Shown piece by piece: positions 1 to 12,500 of a stretch of DNA of 64,000 bases. The notes beneath the pieces were generated by a model. The model was not told the DNA's origin. It made no database searches and saw only the letters and a list, made by a program, of their open reading frames with translations. The position numbers were made by a program, and so were the translations under genes. Each line of letters opens with the position of its first letter. Within the stretch, counting starts at the first letter, position 1. The stretch lies in contig JABYQN010000012.1 of assembly GCA_022606135.1 (NCBI GenBank), positions 1,364,001 through 1,428,000 of the forward strand. Direction: 5' to 3'. This DNA is from Fomes fomentarius. Taxonomy: Eukaryota > Basidiomycota > Agaricomycetes > Polyporales > Polyporaceae.

Positions 1-514
1 TGGTGTTGGGACGAGGATCGATCCGACACTCTGCCGTGCGGATCGTCTCGTGGGTCAAGTGCTGGGTGCGGTTGGCAAGCTGCCTAAGATCTTCACGGGT
101 GAGTGTGCTCGCCAGCGTTTGCTGTCAATCCATGCTAACAAGTCCAAACGCAGAGCTTGAGATCAGCTTGTTTTTGCTTCGTCGACTACTCGGTGTGAAG
201 ACCGAGGACAAGAAGCAGACGAAGGTGACAAAGCTCGTTAAGAACGAGCTCCTGCTCATCAACATCAGCTCGACGTCCACCGGTGGTCGTGTGCTCAGCG
301 TGAAGGGGGATCTCGCGAGGATTCAGCTCACCTCTCCCGCGTGTACGGAAGTTGGCGAGAAGGTCACGCTATCAAAGCGTATTGAGAAGCACTGGCGGTT
401 GGTTGGTAAGTAACGTCTCCCTGGACATCCTTGAAGTGTTGAGCGTATGACTCATCACGTCGTTTCGCAGGTTGAGGCAGTGTGCAACGCGGAACTGTGC
501 TCGATGTGGACTAG
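1..514 (+). CDS. Translation initiation factor eIF2 subunit gamma, 3' part (5' end outside window)
   Basis: This is the C-terminal part of the GTP-binding gamma subunit of eIF2, which carries initiator Met-tRNA to the 40S ribosome in the cytosol. Exons are 1-98, 154-405 and probably 477-514. The joined frame reads [20 protein letters not shown], then [20 protein letters not shown], and further on [20 protein letters not shown] and [19 protein letters not shown], the standard domain II-III sequence of the family. The end is odd. The canonical acceptor at 470 gives a stop two codons after HWRLV. A GAG acceptor at 476 gives a family-like tail ([11 protein letters not shown]) but lacks the WG that usually follows HWRLIG. 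Identity is certain; the last exon is not. Confidence 0.93.
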
Positions 515-824
515 ATGTCTCTACCTTTGAAATCTGTCGATGTACTTCACCTGCCACAAGCTGTAGCATATCATGACTCCGCGCTATGTGCGCGGCTGTA
601 TCGATGCTTATTGGATCGTTAGCAAAGTGGACTGATGGAATGGAACTGGAGCATGTGCATATAGCATGCATTCTCGCTCTACGAAATGAGAAAGCCTCGC
701 TTGTGACTCGAACGTTGAACGTTGAGCGGCGAAGTACTATGAGAGGAGTACAACCACATTCACAGCAACAGTTCAGACAAGATACATCGCGGTGATAAAT
801 TTAATGATAGATACAACAGACCAA
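515..824. other. Convergent intergenic stretch
   Basis: This is the 310 bp between the stop codons of two converging genes. It presumably holds both 3' UTRs. Short frames are present but none has coding character. Confidence 0.5.
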
Positions 825-2197
825 TCACCTCTGCCCTGTGAAAATCGTGCCTCCAGGGCCAGCGGCACGCGGCCCTAGTATGCTTTGCCTCGAAGTGGTA
901 CTTATCCGAGAAGCAATCGGAGGCAGTTGTGATAGATCTCTTTCGTTGCGAGTATATCGGCGCGCATGAGAAGGAAGGTCCTCGTATGCGGGAGGGAGGA
1001 TGCCTTTGACCGACGCGCCGTTGTCACCATAGATGCTCTCTCCGTCGAGGACGTATACACTGCCGGCATCTGTCGCACAGCGGATGATCCTCAAGGTGTC
1101 TTGAGTCCCTGTTGATGGATAAGTCTCAGAGAATCATATGGTTTGAACGGGCAACCCACCTCTCTTCTCCTCGGACGGTATAGCGGGGAGAGGACGCGAC
1201 TCACGGCGAGCCCGCGCAGGAAACGGATCCGAGTCGGGGTGATCCTTGTTCAAAACACCATCAAAGCGAGATGCTGGGGGTTGGTTGATTGTAAGGAAGG
1301 AACACGCGTGTTGTCAGACTATCTATCACGCACCAGCACGCTCCTCCCGAGCTCGAGAGTCATCCCTCCGAGTTGCTGCGCGCAAGTCAGGACAGTAAAT
1401 AATGCCACAACACAGTGTGTACTCACCGCTCCCGTGTCTGCGTCTCCAATATATATACAGGATGAAGGCGATGGCCGCGCATATGATCACACCCAGTACT
1501 GCTGAGACGCCAACAAGCACCTTGTGAGTTAATCTCCCAGGGTGACTGTCGTCTGTGGTCAAGGATGTCGGTCGGGAGCTAGTGGTAGACAATGACGAAG
1601 CCAACTGAGTCAAAGAGTCGTCAGCCACGGCTTGGTAAGGAGCCGTAGCCGTAGAAGTGGTAAATGAAGTGTCGGTTGGGTCAGTCAGCAAAGGGCCGGT
1701 GCCTTGTACATCCACAATGGTTGTTTCAGGCCCACTAAAGCCTGCGTCCAATGGATTGAGAGACTGTGTAGACTCCACGTCTGCACAAGAATGTTTCATT
1801 AGTTGTTGCTAGTACTAAACCGGGATGACTTACCAGCCTTTGCGGAAACCTTCTCTGTTGCCATTGGAGGCGCCATCTTGAGCTCCTTGAAGGATGAAAT
1901 ATATGTAGTTTGCGGGGAACTCGCACAAACAAGAGGATAATTAGGAAAACAAGGAACACGAAGCTCTGCGAAAGGGAAGGTGAATGTCGAGCTTCGCCCG
2001 TCGGAGACAGTTAACGACAGTTGGAACGGCAAGATGAGCGTCGTGGTGCTGAAGAGAGCAGCGAAGGCCCCAAAACATTTTGGGACGCGACCATCAAGGG
2101 TGAGATGGAGGCCCTCGCAGTCGGCTCCTCGGGCGACGGGCACATCCAACAAGATAGATGTTGAGATCACTGGGCATACTTTCACACACGATACCAT
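825..2197 (-). CDS. Single-pass membrane protein with Ser/Thr-rich ectodomain and PPxY tail
   Basis: No named family was recognised. Five exons (1834-2197, 1427-1780, 1334-1375, 1160-1273, 825-1108; all with GT-AG borders) join in frame to 385 aa. From the N-terminus one sees a possible signal peptide (MVSCVKVCPVISTSILLDVP), a Cys-containing extracellular part, a Ser/Thr-rich stalk, a clear transmembrane helix (VLVGVSAVLGVIICAAIAFI) followed by the basic stop-transfer YWRRRH, and a cytosolic tail with LPPAYEDL. This layout is common in uncharacterised basidiomycete surface proteins. The tail PPxY suggests recognition by a WW-domain ubiquitin ligase such as Rsp5. The start is the weak point: an alternative upstream exon could splice at a GTAAGT near 2240. 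Function is unknown. Confidence 0.6.
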
Positions 2198-2867
2198 CTT
2201 GGAGTCCAGCCGCAGCTTCAGAACATACTTACACACGGTCCCTAGATAGTCCCGGCAAGATGGTGATCTATCACTGTTGCTGACTGTGTTCTCCACATTG
2301 CGACAAAGATTGAGGCAGTGATACCTACATATGTATAACATCTGTAAGAGTGCTTGCGTCAGCTGTACAGTTCCAGAAGGAGCCCTGCCCGAGTGCAACT
2401 GGAATAGGTTACAGGAGACCGTGGCATACGGATATAAACCTACTTGCCTATTCATGTACTTCGACCAATTGCTGGCAATGCGTACCCTTGCGTACCCTTG
2501 AATGATGGTGTAAATGCCCTACCTGCCTCCTGAGGCCTGAGGACCACCCCCTTGCTGCGTATGATGTGATCACTGAGCACTGATTGACTCTGTAGGATGT
2601 CATCGAAAAATCGAGATGATACCAACAGCACAGGGGCGTGAGTATGTGCACATGCACAGCCAAGGTATTTCGTCATTGAATACTGAGCATGTGAACCACA
2701 GGAGGAAAGGGATACACGGACCGACACGCGCCCAACATTGACGTGAAGACGATGGTAAATATTGGCGGCGGAGGAGCTGACAGTGAATTCAAAGTTTGAG
2801 TCCGCACTAGGCGCTCGATCCTCGCGTTGAAACATTGGGCGCTTGACCGCCCAACCTGATCACGACC
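2198..2867. other. Divergent intergenic region
   Basis: This is 670 bp between two divergently transcribed genes and presumably contains both promoters. It includes a direct repeat at 2481-2500. No gene was supported here. Confidence 0.45.
2481..2500. repeat. Tandem duplication of a 10-mer
   Basis: The 10-mer CGTACCCTTG occurs twice back to back in the divergent promoter region. It may be a replication slip or a doubled factor-binding site. Confidence 0.8.
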
Positions 2868-5293
2868 ATGATGGCCTCACCAGCGAAAGGACAAGCACCG
2901 ACCAATCAAAGACCAGCTAATGACGGCTCCACGACACGACAAGTTGTATGGACTTTATTCGCATCCGCCGTAGCTGGCTTGTCGGTGTACTACTATACTC
3001 TTACTAAAGGTTCCACACCAGTCACGTCTTTGCCAGCTTCTTATGCACTATGCTCGGAGGACAACAAGATATACACTGTCGATCATGCCAGACCAACTGT
3101 TGACTGTGTCCTCGTTGACAAAGTGACCATTGCAGCCACAGGCAGCCTAGGTGGGTATCAAGAAGGCTGCCACGTATCTTGCTATTCGTGACCGTTGCCC
3201 CACACACAGCTAGTATTCAATCCTACTGGGACGAGTATCAGAATGAGCTCATTCGAAAATGGTATGGGAATGAACCATCCGCAAAGAAACCTCTTCCTGT
3301 GTACAACGTACTCCCGGGTTCGATCATCATCCCAGGTTTGACTGGTACGAGAGAGAACTACCTACTGCAGTCTGCTATACTCAGTCGACATACAGATGCA
3401 CACGCACATCTTATGCAGTATGGGTTCAAGATGCATCTGCCTCTTGATCAAGTGCATTCTCTGTCTGAGCTCCTTGACATCCTCGAGGACTATATGCGCA
3501 AACACCGGTCCGGACCAGACATTTGGTTAGAGGGTGTAGGCTGGGACCAAACCCGCTGGAATGATACCGACGGCTCGTTCCCCACTGCGGTAAGTACAGA
3601 GCTCTTGAGCTTGATTGAAGCTGTAGTTTGACTGTGCCGTAGGCCAACCTTGCATCTCGGCCGTCCTTGGCCGCGCTTCCGATCGTCTTGCACCGTGTTG
3701 ACCTGCATGCAGCGTGGCTCTCTCCTCGGGCATTGGAGCTGACAAAGGCGCATCTCGGCGGCTCTTTCCCCGACACAGTTCCAGGAGGTGAGATCATACG
3801 GGACACGACAACTGGTGAACCGACAGGCATCTTCGTCGATGACGCGCAACACCTAGTGCCAAGGCCGAAATGGTCGAAGAGCCAGACACGGGAGTTTGCT
3901 CAACGCGCTTTCAAAGACGCTCTGGCTGTCGGTTTGACCAGCGTCCACGATGCATCAACGAATGTCGAAGAATTTGAAGTGTTTAAGCAGTAAGTCGTAT
4001 GTGCATGAGCTTACAAGTCGAGTCATGTTCATTCAACCTAACCCAAGACTTGAACTCGAGGGTCGACTCCCCGTGAGTTACATACCACATCTGTCGTTCA
4101 TATGGTACCTGACGCACTGCGCCCATAGATTCGTGTGTACGCAATGGCCGACTCTAGTCGGCTTTCACTTGAGGAGGAGAAGGCACTTGAAATCTACGAT
4201 CCCAGCCCAGTGTCTCGAATCCGCATGCGTAGCATCAAGCTATTTACCGATGGTGCCCTCGGCTCTTGGGGCGCCGCACTTCTTTCACCCTATTCAGACA
4301 AACCAGATGTGAACGGCATCATGCGTTCATCCGAGGAAGAGCTGGATAAGGCCACGCGTGCCTGGTGGGCGCGAGGTTGGGGCGTCGTAAGCATACCGTG
4401 GACATTCTACGCCCCAAATCTCCTAAATATGCGTTCTAGAACATCCATGCCATCGGGGACCGCGCGAACAAGGCTGTCTTAGATATCTTCGAGGCTATTG
4501 CGCGAGAATCCCGTGACAAAGACGAAGTTTACAACGCGCGTCCGCGCATCGAACATTCACAGATCATGCGAGCAGAGGACCTGCATAGGTCTGGGAAGCT
4601 CGGCGGTGCGTAGCACATTCATGTATGTGGCGAAAGCTGACACGGTATCCAGTGCTTAACAGTGTGCAACCTACGCATGCGTGAGTCGTGATGTAGCAGA
4701 ATTTGAATCGCTGCTTGCTGATTGAATCCTAGCACAAGTGACATGCCGTATGCGGAGAAGAGACTGGTAGGTTGTCGAAGTCCTGTCTATGTATTGTCAG
4801 CTATGATCAATCCCATACTATAGGGTCCGGAGCGCATCACAAGCGCATACGCCTACCAAACGCTGCTCAAAGCCTCGCGAGACGGCATGCTTCCCCTGGG
4901 TTCCGACTTCCCCGTCGAGGGCATAAACCCACTGCTCGGCTTCTACGCTGCGGTCTCCCGGCTAGACACGAAAGGCAAGAGCCCACACGGCGCAGGTGGA
5001 TGGCAAGTACTTTTTTTCCTGTACTGTATCTGCTCAACTTTCGGTTGAACTTCGCATGCAGGTTCCCAGCGGAACGTCTCACCCGTGCTCAAGCGCTGAA
5101 GGGCATGACACTGGATGCCGCATATGCTGCCTTCGCAGAGGAAGCACTCGGGTCTCTCTCTCCTGGAAAGCGTGCGGACTTCGTAGTGCTGGACCGCGAT
5201 ATCATGGACGAGAGTCAGCCATTTGAGGAGATCCTCTACGCCAAGGTGAAGGCCACAATTGTCGACGGGAAACTCGTGTATGGAGGAATCTAA
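2868..5293 (+). CDS. Metal-dependent amidohydrolase, YtcJ/LAF3 family, membrane-anchored
   Basis: This is a predicted hydrolase of the amidohydrolase (TIM-barrel) superfamily, YtcJ/LAF3/AepA-like branch; the substrate is unknown. Many short introns interrupt it. Joined exons show an N-terminal hydrophobic segment (WTLFASAVAGLSVYYYT) that probably anchors it, then the metal motif PGLTDAHAHLMQYG (HxH), IWLEGVGWDQTRW, VGLTSVHDAST, SIKLFTDGALGSWGAALLSP, NIHAIGDRANKAVLD, PRIEHSQIMR, SVQPTHATSDMPYAEKRLG, LPLGSDFPVEGINPLLGFYA, and the closing beta domain LSPGKRADFVVLDRDIM. All expected metal and catalytic landmarks are present, so it looks functional. The start is the first ATG of the doublet at 2868/2871. 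A decayed fragment of this gene lies at 28825-28985. Confidence 0.92.
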
Positions 5294-6529
5294 TCCCCTT
5301 CATCCCTCATATGAGCGAGGTTTAATATCATCTTGAACTGAGCGGTATGCCATCGCAACCGCAAGCATATCTTGGGGTGTGTTCCCTGCATGTAGACTGA
5401 TGTCGCAAACATGTTTAGATACTTCTATTTTCGTGGATGTAACGGGCTATGCCGAAGGTGATTGTACGCCAAGGGAAGGTGCATCAAAATCACCTCCATA
5501 TCCAAGGATTAGTGCGAGGATGCATCCGTTTGAAGATAAGCGTTGTTCACGCTGGGAGGTAAGTATAGTATCGTCTATGCGAACGAACTGGTTGCTATGG
5601 TCTAGATGGTGGCCCACTCGCAGTCTTGCATTCTACGCACAATCTCCATCCTTGTGCCGTTGGTCAAGATGATGCGAAATGTGACACCATAACATGTTGC
5701 TGCCAGAACGCAACGAGTGAAAACGCCGCCTTCTTTGGACTTCCATTTCTTTAATACGGACGGATGGCGTGAACACAAATCTTTTACAGATGCCATTTAG
5801 AAGCCGTCGTCCCTGGATGGAGCATGTAGAACAAGAGCGGAGCGGTCTCGGAATGGCAGGAGGCTGCCTACACGAACAATCACAGGTAAACATAGGTCAG
5901 AAGTACGAGGTGATGGCACCGGGATTGCCAGCCTCGCCCTCACCACGACGGATACACGCCATGGCGAGGGTCTCAGCCGCGAAGCCGCTCTGTGGGTGGT
6001 CTATTCCCATGGTACACTAATGCGTTCTCCTCAGACTCACGCACTGAAAAGGGGTTCAACTTGAAGCCGTGGCAGCCTCAGTATTGAATGACGTCCAGCT
6101 TCACCACTGGTGTCCACTCATCGATGAGGCAGTGGCTGCCAGGTTATCACTTGATATCTCCCTTCCATCGCGCATGTCCTCACAATAATCTCCGCAGATC
6201 ATTTCAAAACAATTGGGGTGCGTGCATCGCATCTACGTCTTGGCGACCGCTTCTGGACCAAGAAGAAAGCGCAGTGGTGTCTGTTTCGCCTATTTGGGCA
6301 AGAGAGAAGATAGGAATTCAGAGTCAGACAGTACACGGATCAGAATTTACAAGGGCAGCCCTTGTTCAAGTTATGGAGGGCTGACGTGGCCTGATGAAGG
6401 ATAGGGAAACCTGCTGCGAATCGATGGTCTTTCTCGCATATATAAACTCCCTGTTTATCTCTCTCTCTTTCCCTAGAACACCCTCCCTCAGCGACGACGG
6501 GGATTCTACGCCTCCGGCTGTATGGCTCC
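5294..6529. other. Gene-poor region, no supported gene
   Basis: No recognisable protein on either strand. A minus-strand frame at 5602-5796 (ending MQDCEWATI) has some coding character but no partner exon or known motif. The right part carries a TATA box (6439-6446). Confidence 0.4.
6439..6446 (+). promoter_or_regulatory. TATA box (TATATAAA)
   Basis: TATATAAA is followed by a CT-rich tract (6451-6490) and then by ATGs at 6522 and 6530. That is a typical fungal core-promoter layout, and it implies that a plus-strand transcript starts near 6470-6500 even though the product is not recognised. Confidence 0.5.
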
Positions 6530-7735
6530 ATGCCCACGCCCCACTATCACGCCCCTTCACGGGTATTAGGGCCTACATTCTCTCAGCAGGGACCCGACGC
6601 CTTCATGGTACGGGCTGCTCCATCCTCGTCGTCGAGTCAATCGTTAACTACTTACGCAGCGTCTAGGCTGGTCCCAGGCAGCCTCAATGTGAAAAACGGT
6701 ATGCGTCTTCGTCTTCTCACTACGATCATCCAGTTACTGACTGTGGCGCAGGTAGCATCGTTGCTTGCCATCATCTCGGGCAGCGGCCATAAGCCTGTTC
6801 CACTCGGCGGACCATTTTTGGCCGTTATGTGCGGTGCGAGCGAGCGATTGAGCCCAGGCGTCGGCACCCTGCATCGGCTTCGTCTTCACGGCGTTGCGGT
6901 CTCAGACGGGGTGAACCGGGACGGTACCTACTCCCTCGCGGGGTAGGCGACTGCACGGACGTCATAACCTGGAACGTGCTTCGAAAGAGGCATGGGTAGG
7001 CGATGTTACCACCGATGTGCATCTCACCTGACTCCTCTGCGGGCCTGCTCGTACGCGGCCATGACTGCACGAGTCGCATAGGTGGATCGCTAGGTGTCGC
7101 ATCGCCAACGGGGGGCTGTCTTACGATGGTATGTAAATCTCCCGTCGCTTTATCGTTATTCCGTTGCTCACGCATCTTAGTCCAATAGACACTCCCCGCA
7201 CGGGAAGCCATGCATCTGTGTGCCGCATCTCCGTTCAAAGGGACGGTGACGGTGTTTGTGTAGAACGTGCGGTTCGGTCGACTGCTCACGACGTATTCCA
7301 CCACAATCGGCGCATCACTGTCGATCGGGCTTTACCCACCATGTCATACCACTACTTCCTATGACTATGCCAACAACACCATGCTCAACTCCATTATGGT
7401 ACGTCCTCTTTGCGCTCATCGTGTACTGACCGGTGCATTCTTTTACATCTAGGTCTTGCCCGTGCACGCGCCCGACATGCCACACTCGACCTTGCGTTGC
7501 ACGCGGCCCCTCCCACCCGTATGCCTCAGGACTCGTGGTGATCCCGCCCGCTTCTGATGGGATGAAGACGCGGCGATCCCGGTCGCTTTTAACGGGACGT
7601 GTGATACTAGTTGTGTGCCTCAAGCGCCGCTCGACTTCAAAGCGGCACCCCGAGGTATAGGTGCAGGCCTCTCCGTGGCCCTCGGGACTAATACCCGCAA
7701 TAATGCAGTGGGGAAGCCAACATGCACCTGAATGT
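6530..7735 (+). pseudogene. Possible unrecognised or decayed multi-exon gene
   Basis: Downstream of the TATA box, a 56-codon frame starts at 6530 and ends at a plausible donor (GTATGCG, 6699; acceptor 6751). Later pieces look coding: TTYSTTIGASLSIGLYPPC leads to YDYANNTMLNSIM and, across a GTACGT...CTAG intron (about 7399-7451), VLPVHAPDMPHSTL. The last piece reads NGTCDTSCVPQAPLDF and ends GLSVALGTNTRNNAVGKPT before a stop near 7735. The pieces cannot all be joined without frameshifts. It is either a gene with introns I failed to place or a degenerate secreted-protein gene. No family was recognised. Confidence 0.25.
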
Positions 7736-9592
7736 ACAATATCATATACTTCTATGATTTCCAAGATCATGTGGTTCTATTGCAGATTTACTTCTCGAAG
7801 CTTGCACGAATTGGTCATTTGCGTTCCCTTACCTTCGTCGCAAGATTGTACCAAATCAATGGTTCCTTGGCCGACGAAGTCAAGCTCGATTAACCAAGCA
7901 AGAAAAGTGAATATGCTCTCACCTTGATAAATACTATGGTTGTCCAAACCCCTCTAAAGCTTCGCCTCGACTGAGCTTGTTAGTGGCCCCTCCTAATATG
8001 GGCGCCTAAACTTCAAGAGCGGGCGGATCTGACTTCGAATGCGAATGCCAGCCTTCGCGCCCCACCGTCGAGTTTGTATTTGACTCAAAAGATACATGTG
8101 TCCGAAGATGCAACTTGAAACTCCTAGTAATGCTACCTAGGCGCCGTGACCTCTGCGTATAGGAACGGCCGGCCAGATAGTTCCACTTGGGAACAGTGGT
8201 GACGATTGAATAGCAGGTATTTGGAATACAGAGGCTGGCATGCGCGATATACACATAGGGGCTCCGGCCCATCATTGTCAGCATGACACTTGACATGTAA
8301 GGTTGACTGCGACAAGAGAAGGTCGGATATCGATTCTAGAGCGAACCATGCGGCACGATGTCAGTTATCAGAGAGAGGTGAGCATGAGGCAATGGATCAG
8401 AAGTAAGTACTTACGGGCATCAGTACCATCATCCTTGTCATTCTGGGCGTTACTAGTATGTACCTATTGTGCTCGGCCGTCAACGTTCGCTCAGTCTCGT
8501 TAAGTCACGGGTCTAGCCGACTACCACTTGCACAATGATGTTTCGTGCTGCGATACATAGATAAATCATATATGTCGATAAACGTTCAAGACGGGTGGTG
8601 GCCCTCTAAATCGACTACTTGTGCATTGACTCATATTAAGAGCGAAAGCGTGCGAGTGCTTCGCGGAGCCTGAGCGGCGGGAAGTCCGCCTCGCATGGGC
8701 TGGCGTTGATCCAGGGAATCCTGATGTTGCTGTATTCGGAACAGCATGCGTATTTCTCATCGAGCGCAAGGCCCGGATGCCTCGGTTAGCGAGAATCCTG
8801 AGATCTCATGACGTATCTGTGTTCTGAAACCAGCTTTCCACATGGAGGATGGATTCGGGGTCGGATGTATACAGGCGTTCTGTGCCTGTTACAGACATGA
8901 CAAAAGGAGGCATTCAAAGCTCAAGAGTCGATTGCCTCGCTAAGACAGGAAGCAGGACATGATACCTCCGGCCGCGGCGGGGGACGAGAGAACCGCCCAG
9001 AACCCAACTCTGTACGATAGTGAAGTCGATGCTGTGATGAGACCGATGGATGATCAAGGACCGGATCAACCAGGAGTGCCGTTGCGAGCGCACTTCATTG
9101 TGGGCTAGATGGGGGGAAGTAGGCAGATATACAGAGAAGAGGAGTTGTTCGAGTCTGTTTCTGGTATATCTTTAGCAGCCAAGTTCACACCGCCCGCAGC
9201 GTGTGGGACAGCGAGGATTAGCGATCGTGGGGCTTGGTGGGCGGAGTACGCAGGGTTCGTGTTGTTCACTTGAGGCCCAATGTGTTGGTGTATGTAGAGT
9301 GGCGTAGCGGCGAGATGGCCTGCGGAGCAAGAAAGGGCCCGAGCGAGATTGGGGCGAAATACAGAGCGGGAGTTGGCGAGCGCTTGCTGCAGCCGAGTGT
9401 AGAGACACATGAGGCCCGTTCCATAACAGGCTCAACAACACCTGAGCGAACACAACGGCCATCGCTCTCTCCCCCTTGCCCTCTTCCCCAACCAGCCCCG
9501 TCGAGTACTGCCCCGTCCTCGCCCTCATTTGACTCTCTTCCCCTCATTCTGCTGGTCGGATCCTCTCCTGCGTCTTCGCAGCCTCCCAACCT
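7736..9592. other. Gene-poor region, no supported gene
   Basis: Only short frames without motif or splice support are present. The last few hundred bases probably contain the promoter and 5' UTR of the nucleotidyltransferase gene that begins at 9593; they are pyrimidine-rich (9465-9560). Confidence 0.4.
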
Positions 9593-12500
9593 ATGGCCAC
9601 CACCTTCGCCCCGTCCCCGCTCACCAACCCCCAGTCCTCCGCTCGCCAACAGCATCTTACCCCAAACTCCCCGCCCCAGCAGCAAAGACGACTCATCTCA
9701 CGGCAACGCTTCATTCAGGACTTCTCCCAATGTCTCTTTGAGTTCGTCGTCCAGCTACTCCCCACCGCGGAGGAGATGGCCGTCAAGGAGGACGTCCGCA
9801 AGCTCCTCGAACGCCTCATCCGCACAATCGAGCCCGATAGTAGGCTGCTCTCGTTCGGCAGCTCTGCCAATGGATTCAGCCTCAAGAACTCTGGTACGTC
9901 CACTTCAGCTCTCGGATAACCTCCTCGGATGTTGATCACTCCCTGAAGACATGGACTTGTGTTGCCTCATCGATTCCGGGGAGCGCCTCAATGCTTCAGA
10001 TCTCGTCACCATGGTAGGAGATCTTTTGGAGCGAGGTGCGTGTTGTTGTGAGCATGAACGATCGACATACCTATCAGCCACCCAACCACAGAGACCAAGT
10101 TCCACGTGAAGCCACTCCCTCATGCACGAATACCAATCGTCAAGCTCAACCTCGACCCTTCTCCTGCTCTGCCTTTCGGCATCGCATGCGACATTGGGTT
10201 TGAGAACAGGCTTGCACTGGAGAATACACGACTGTTGATGTGTTATGCCTCGATCGACCCCGCGAGGGTGCGGACGATGGTGCTATTCCGTAAGCTCACT
10301 CGGTGCTATCTTGCTCTTCACGCGCGCTTCTGATACACCGAACCACCGCAGTCAAAGTATGGAGTAAACGACGGTACGCACACCAACTACCTCTACCATA
10401 AGCTCTCCAATATCTCATCGCACGGCAGCAAAATCAACTCGCCGTATAAGGGCACTTTGTCATCCTACGGCTATGTCCTCCTTGTAATCTACTTCCTTGT
10501 ACATGTCAAGAATCCGCAAGTATTGCCTAATCTACAGCAAATGCCGCCTTTGCGGCCTATCTCTGAGGTATGTGCTACCAAGCCTACGGTAAATATTGAC
10601 CAATATCGACCCTTTCACAGGAAGAGTCCCATCTAAACGGCCACAATATCTGGTAAACAACCCGCTGTGCAATGTGCTGCGGTAGTGCTGATTATATGCA
10701 GGTTTTTTGATGACATTGAACTTTTGCGACAACGATGGAAGTCGTCGAATGCAGACACCGTCGCCGACTTGTTCGTCTATTCTGCTTCACCTGTTGGTCA
10801 ATTCTGACAATCATGTTAGGCTCATCGATTTCTTCAAGTTCTACTCGCGGGATTTCGCTTACAACACTGGCGTGGCCTCTATTAAAGCGGGACTGCTCAA
10901 GAAAGAGGACAAGGGTTGGCTGTGTGACGTGCGTCGCAATGTTGTCAGGCGTCTACTACTAATTTCTGACATCCCAATAGCCGTCTGACTATGGTACTGC
11001 ACGGGAAAGGAATCGCCTTTGCATAGAGGTGAGTTTATCAGTAACTAGACCATAACTAGTCGTCTCACGTAGATTCTAGGATCCTTTCGAGACTGATTTT
11101 AACGTCGCACGATGCGTAACTAAGGACGGCCTCTACACAGTGAGTGTCAGTGTCACCTGAGCTCACGGGTTCCTTACTCATACTTCACACCCAATCATAG
11201 ATCCGGGGAGAGTTCATGCGGGCGTCGAGGATTCTGCAAGCACGACCAGACAGGGCAATACTTGCCCTTGCGCAACTCTGCGAAGAGCGCAAAGATGAGA
11301 CACTCGGTCCTCCGCCACCACCAGCCCGATCCTCCGGTCCTCCCCGCTTGACCTCAATACCCCCGCAGACCCCGTACACGGTTGGCAGCAGTCCGATGCG
11401 GCCAAACGGTGTTCCAGTGCCGGCCCCTGATGAGCTCCCCTCTTCTCGGAAGCTGTCACAATTGTCATCTCCCGCTTCGCCGACCCCGTCTTCCCCGACT
11501 GACTCACCCGGACAGCTTGCGGCCGCAAAAGACATTCCGTTCCGCCTCCCCGTCGACAAGCTGGACCACATGGCCCCAATACGGAGTAAGTGGACGAGTC
11601 CACCCCCACCTGAGGCACCTGAGGAGGACCGTTCGGCGTTCGAGGACCGCTTCGGTCAGAGTCTTGCACTAGCAACAGCATCCAGAGGTCTTCGACCTCG
11701 TGAACACTCATACGCCTCGTCCAATAACAGCGAGACGCATACGGACGACGACCGTCTATCCATTGCAGAGTCCGATGACGTGCGCTCAGTGCGTTCGTAC
11801 ATCGAAGAGGGTGCTGTGCACTACAGCCGGGAATACCGCGAACGCGAAAGGCAATTGGCGAGTTTGCAAGCACAGCAGCAGGTACTCCAGCAGAGGCTTC
11901 AGCAGCAGTATGGGATCGAGCCATCCAGCCCAGGGCCGAGCACTATGCTGCCACTCAACTCCCGGTTAGAAGGTGGCGTCGACGTGAAGATGATTTCGAG
12001 GTTGCGCGGTCGCCCCGCGGCACGCGTTGTCCAGCAGACTAGCTCTAACCTTGGGAGCCCAGGGGGACGGTCGACACCTAGTGACAGGACCGAGGGCTTC
12101 ACACCACCCCCTCGCATGGACACGCACACCCCACGACGATCCATGTCGTTCCCTGTGAGGGGCGTGAATAGGTTCTCACTACCCGCCATGCCGGTTGCCA
12201 TCCCCAATCATCTGACTGCAGCAGCCTATCAAGTGCACCTGTCGCCGACAATAGGCAACACGTCGCCACGATATGTTCTGCAAGCTGCTGCCGAAGCTCA
12301 AGCTCAGGCGCAGGCGAACGTGTACTACGAAGCCATGCCCCCTAGGGAACGGATGTACCGGGAAGCAATGGCATCTTACAGCCCGTACTCGCAGTCCTCA
12401 TCGCCCCAGGCTCTGTATGACCAGGTGAACCTATACGCGGGCGGTGAACGCAGTAGGAGCCGGAGTAGAAGCCGGAGTAGAAGTCGCTCACCTTCTGACT

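Noticed and set aside
6825..7304. 159-codon minus-strand frame with YTNTVTVPLNGD-like piece
   Set aside because: No start context, no partner exons, and the plus strand carries better promoter and splice signals.
11214..11924. 236-codon minus-strand frame opposite the nucleotidyltransferase tail
   Set aside because: GC-rich third codon positions of the sense gene keep the antisense open; no motif or splice support.
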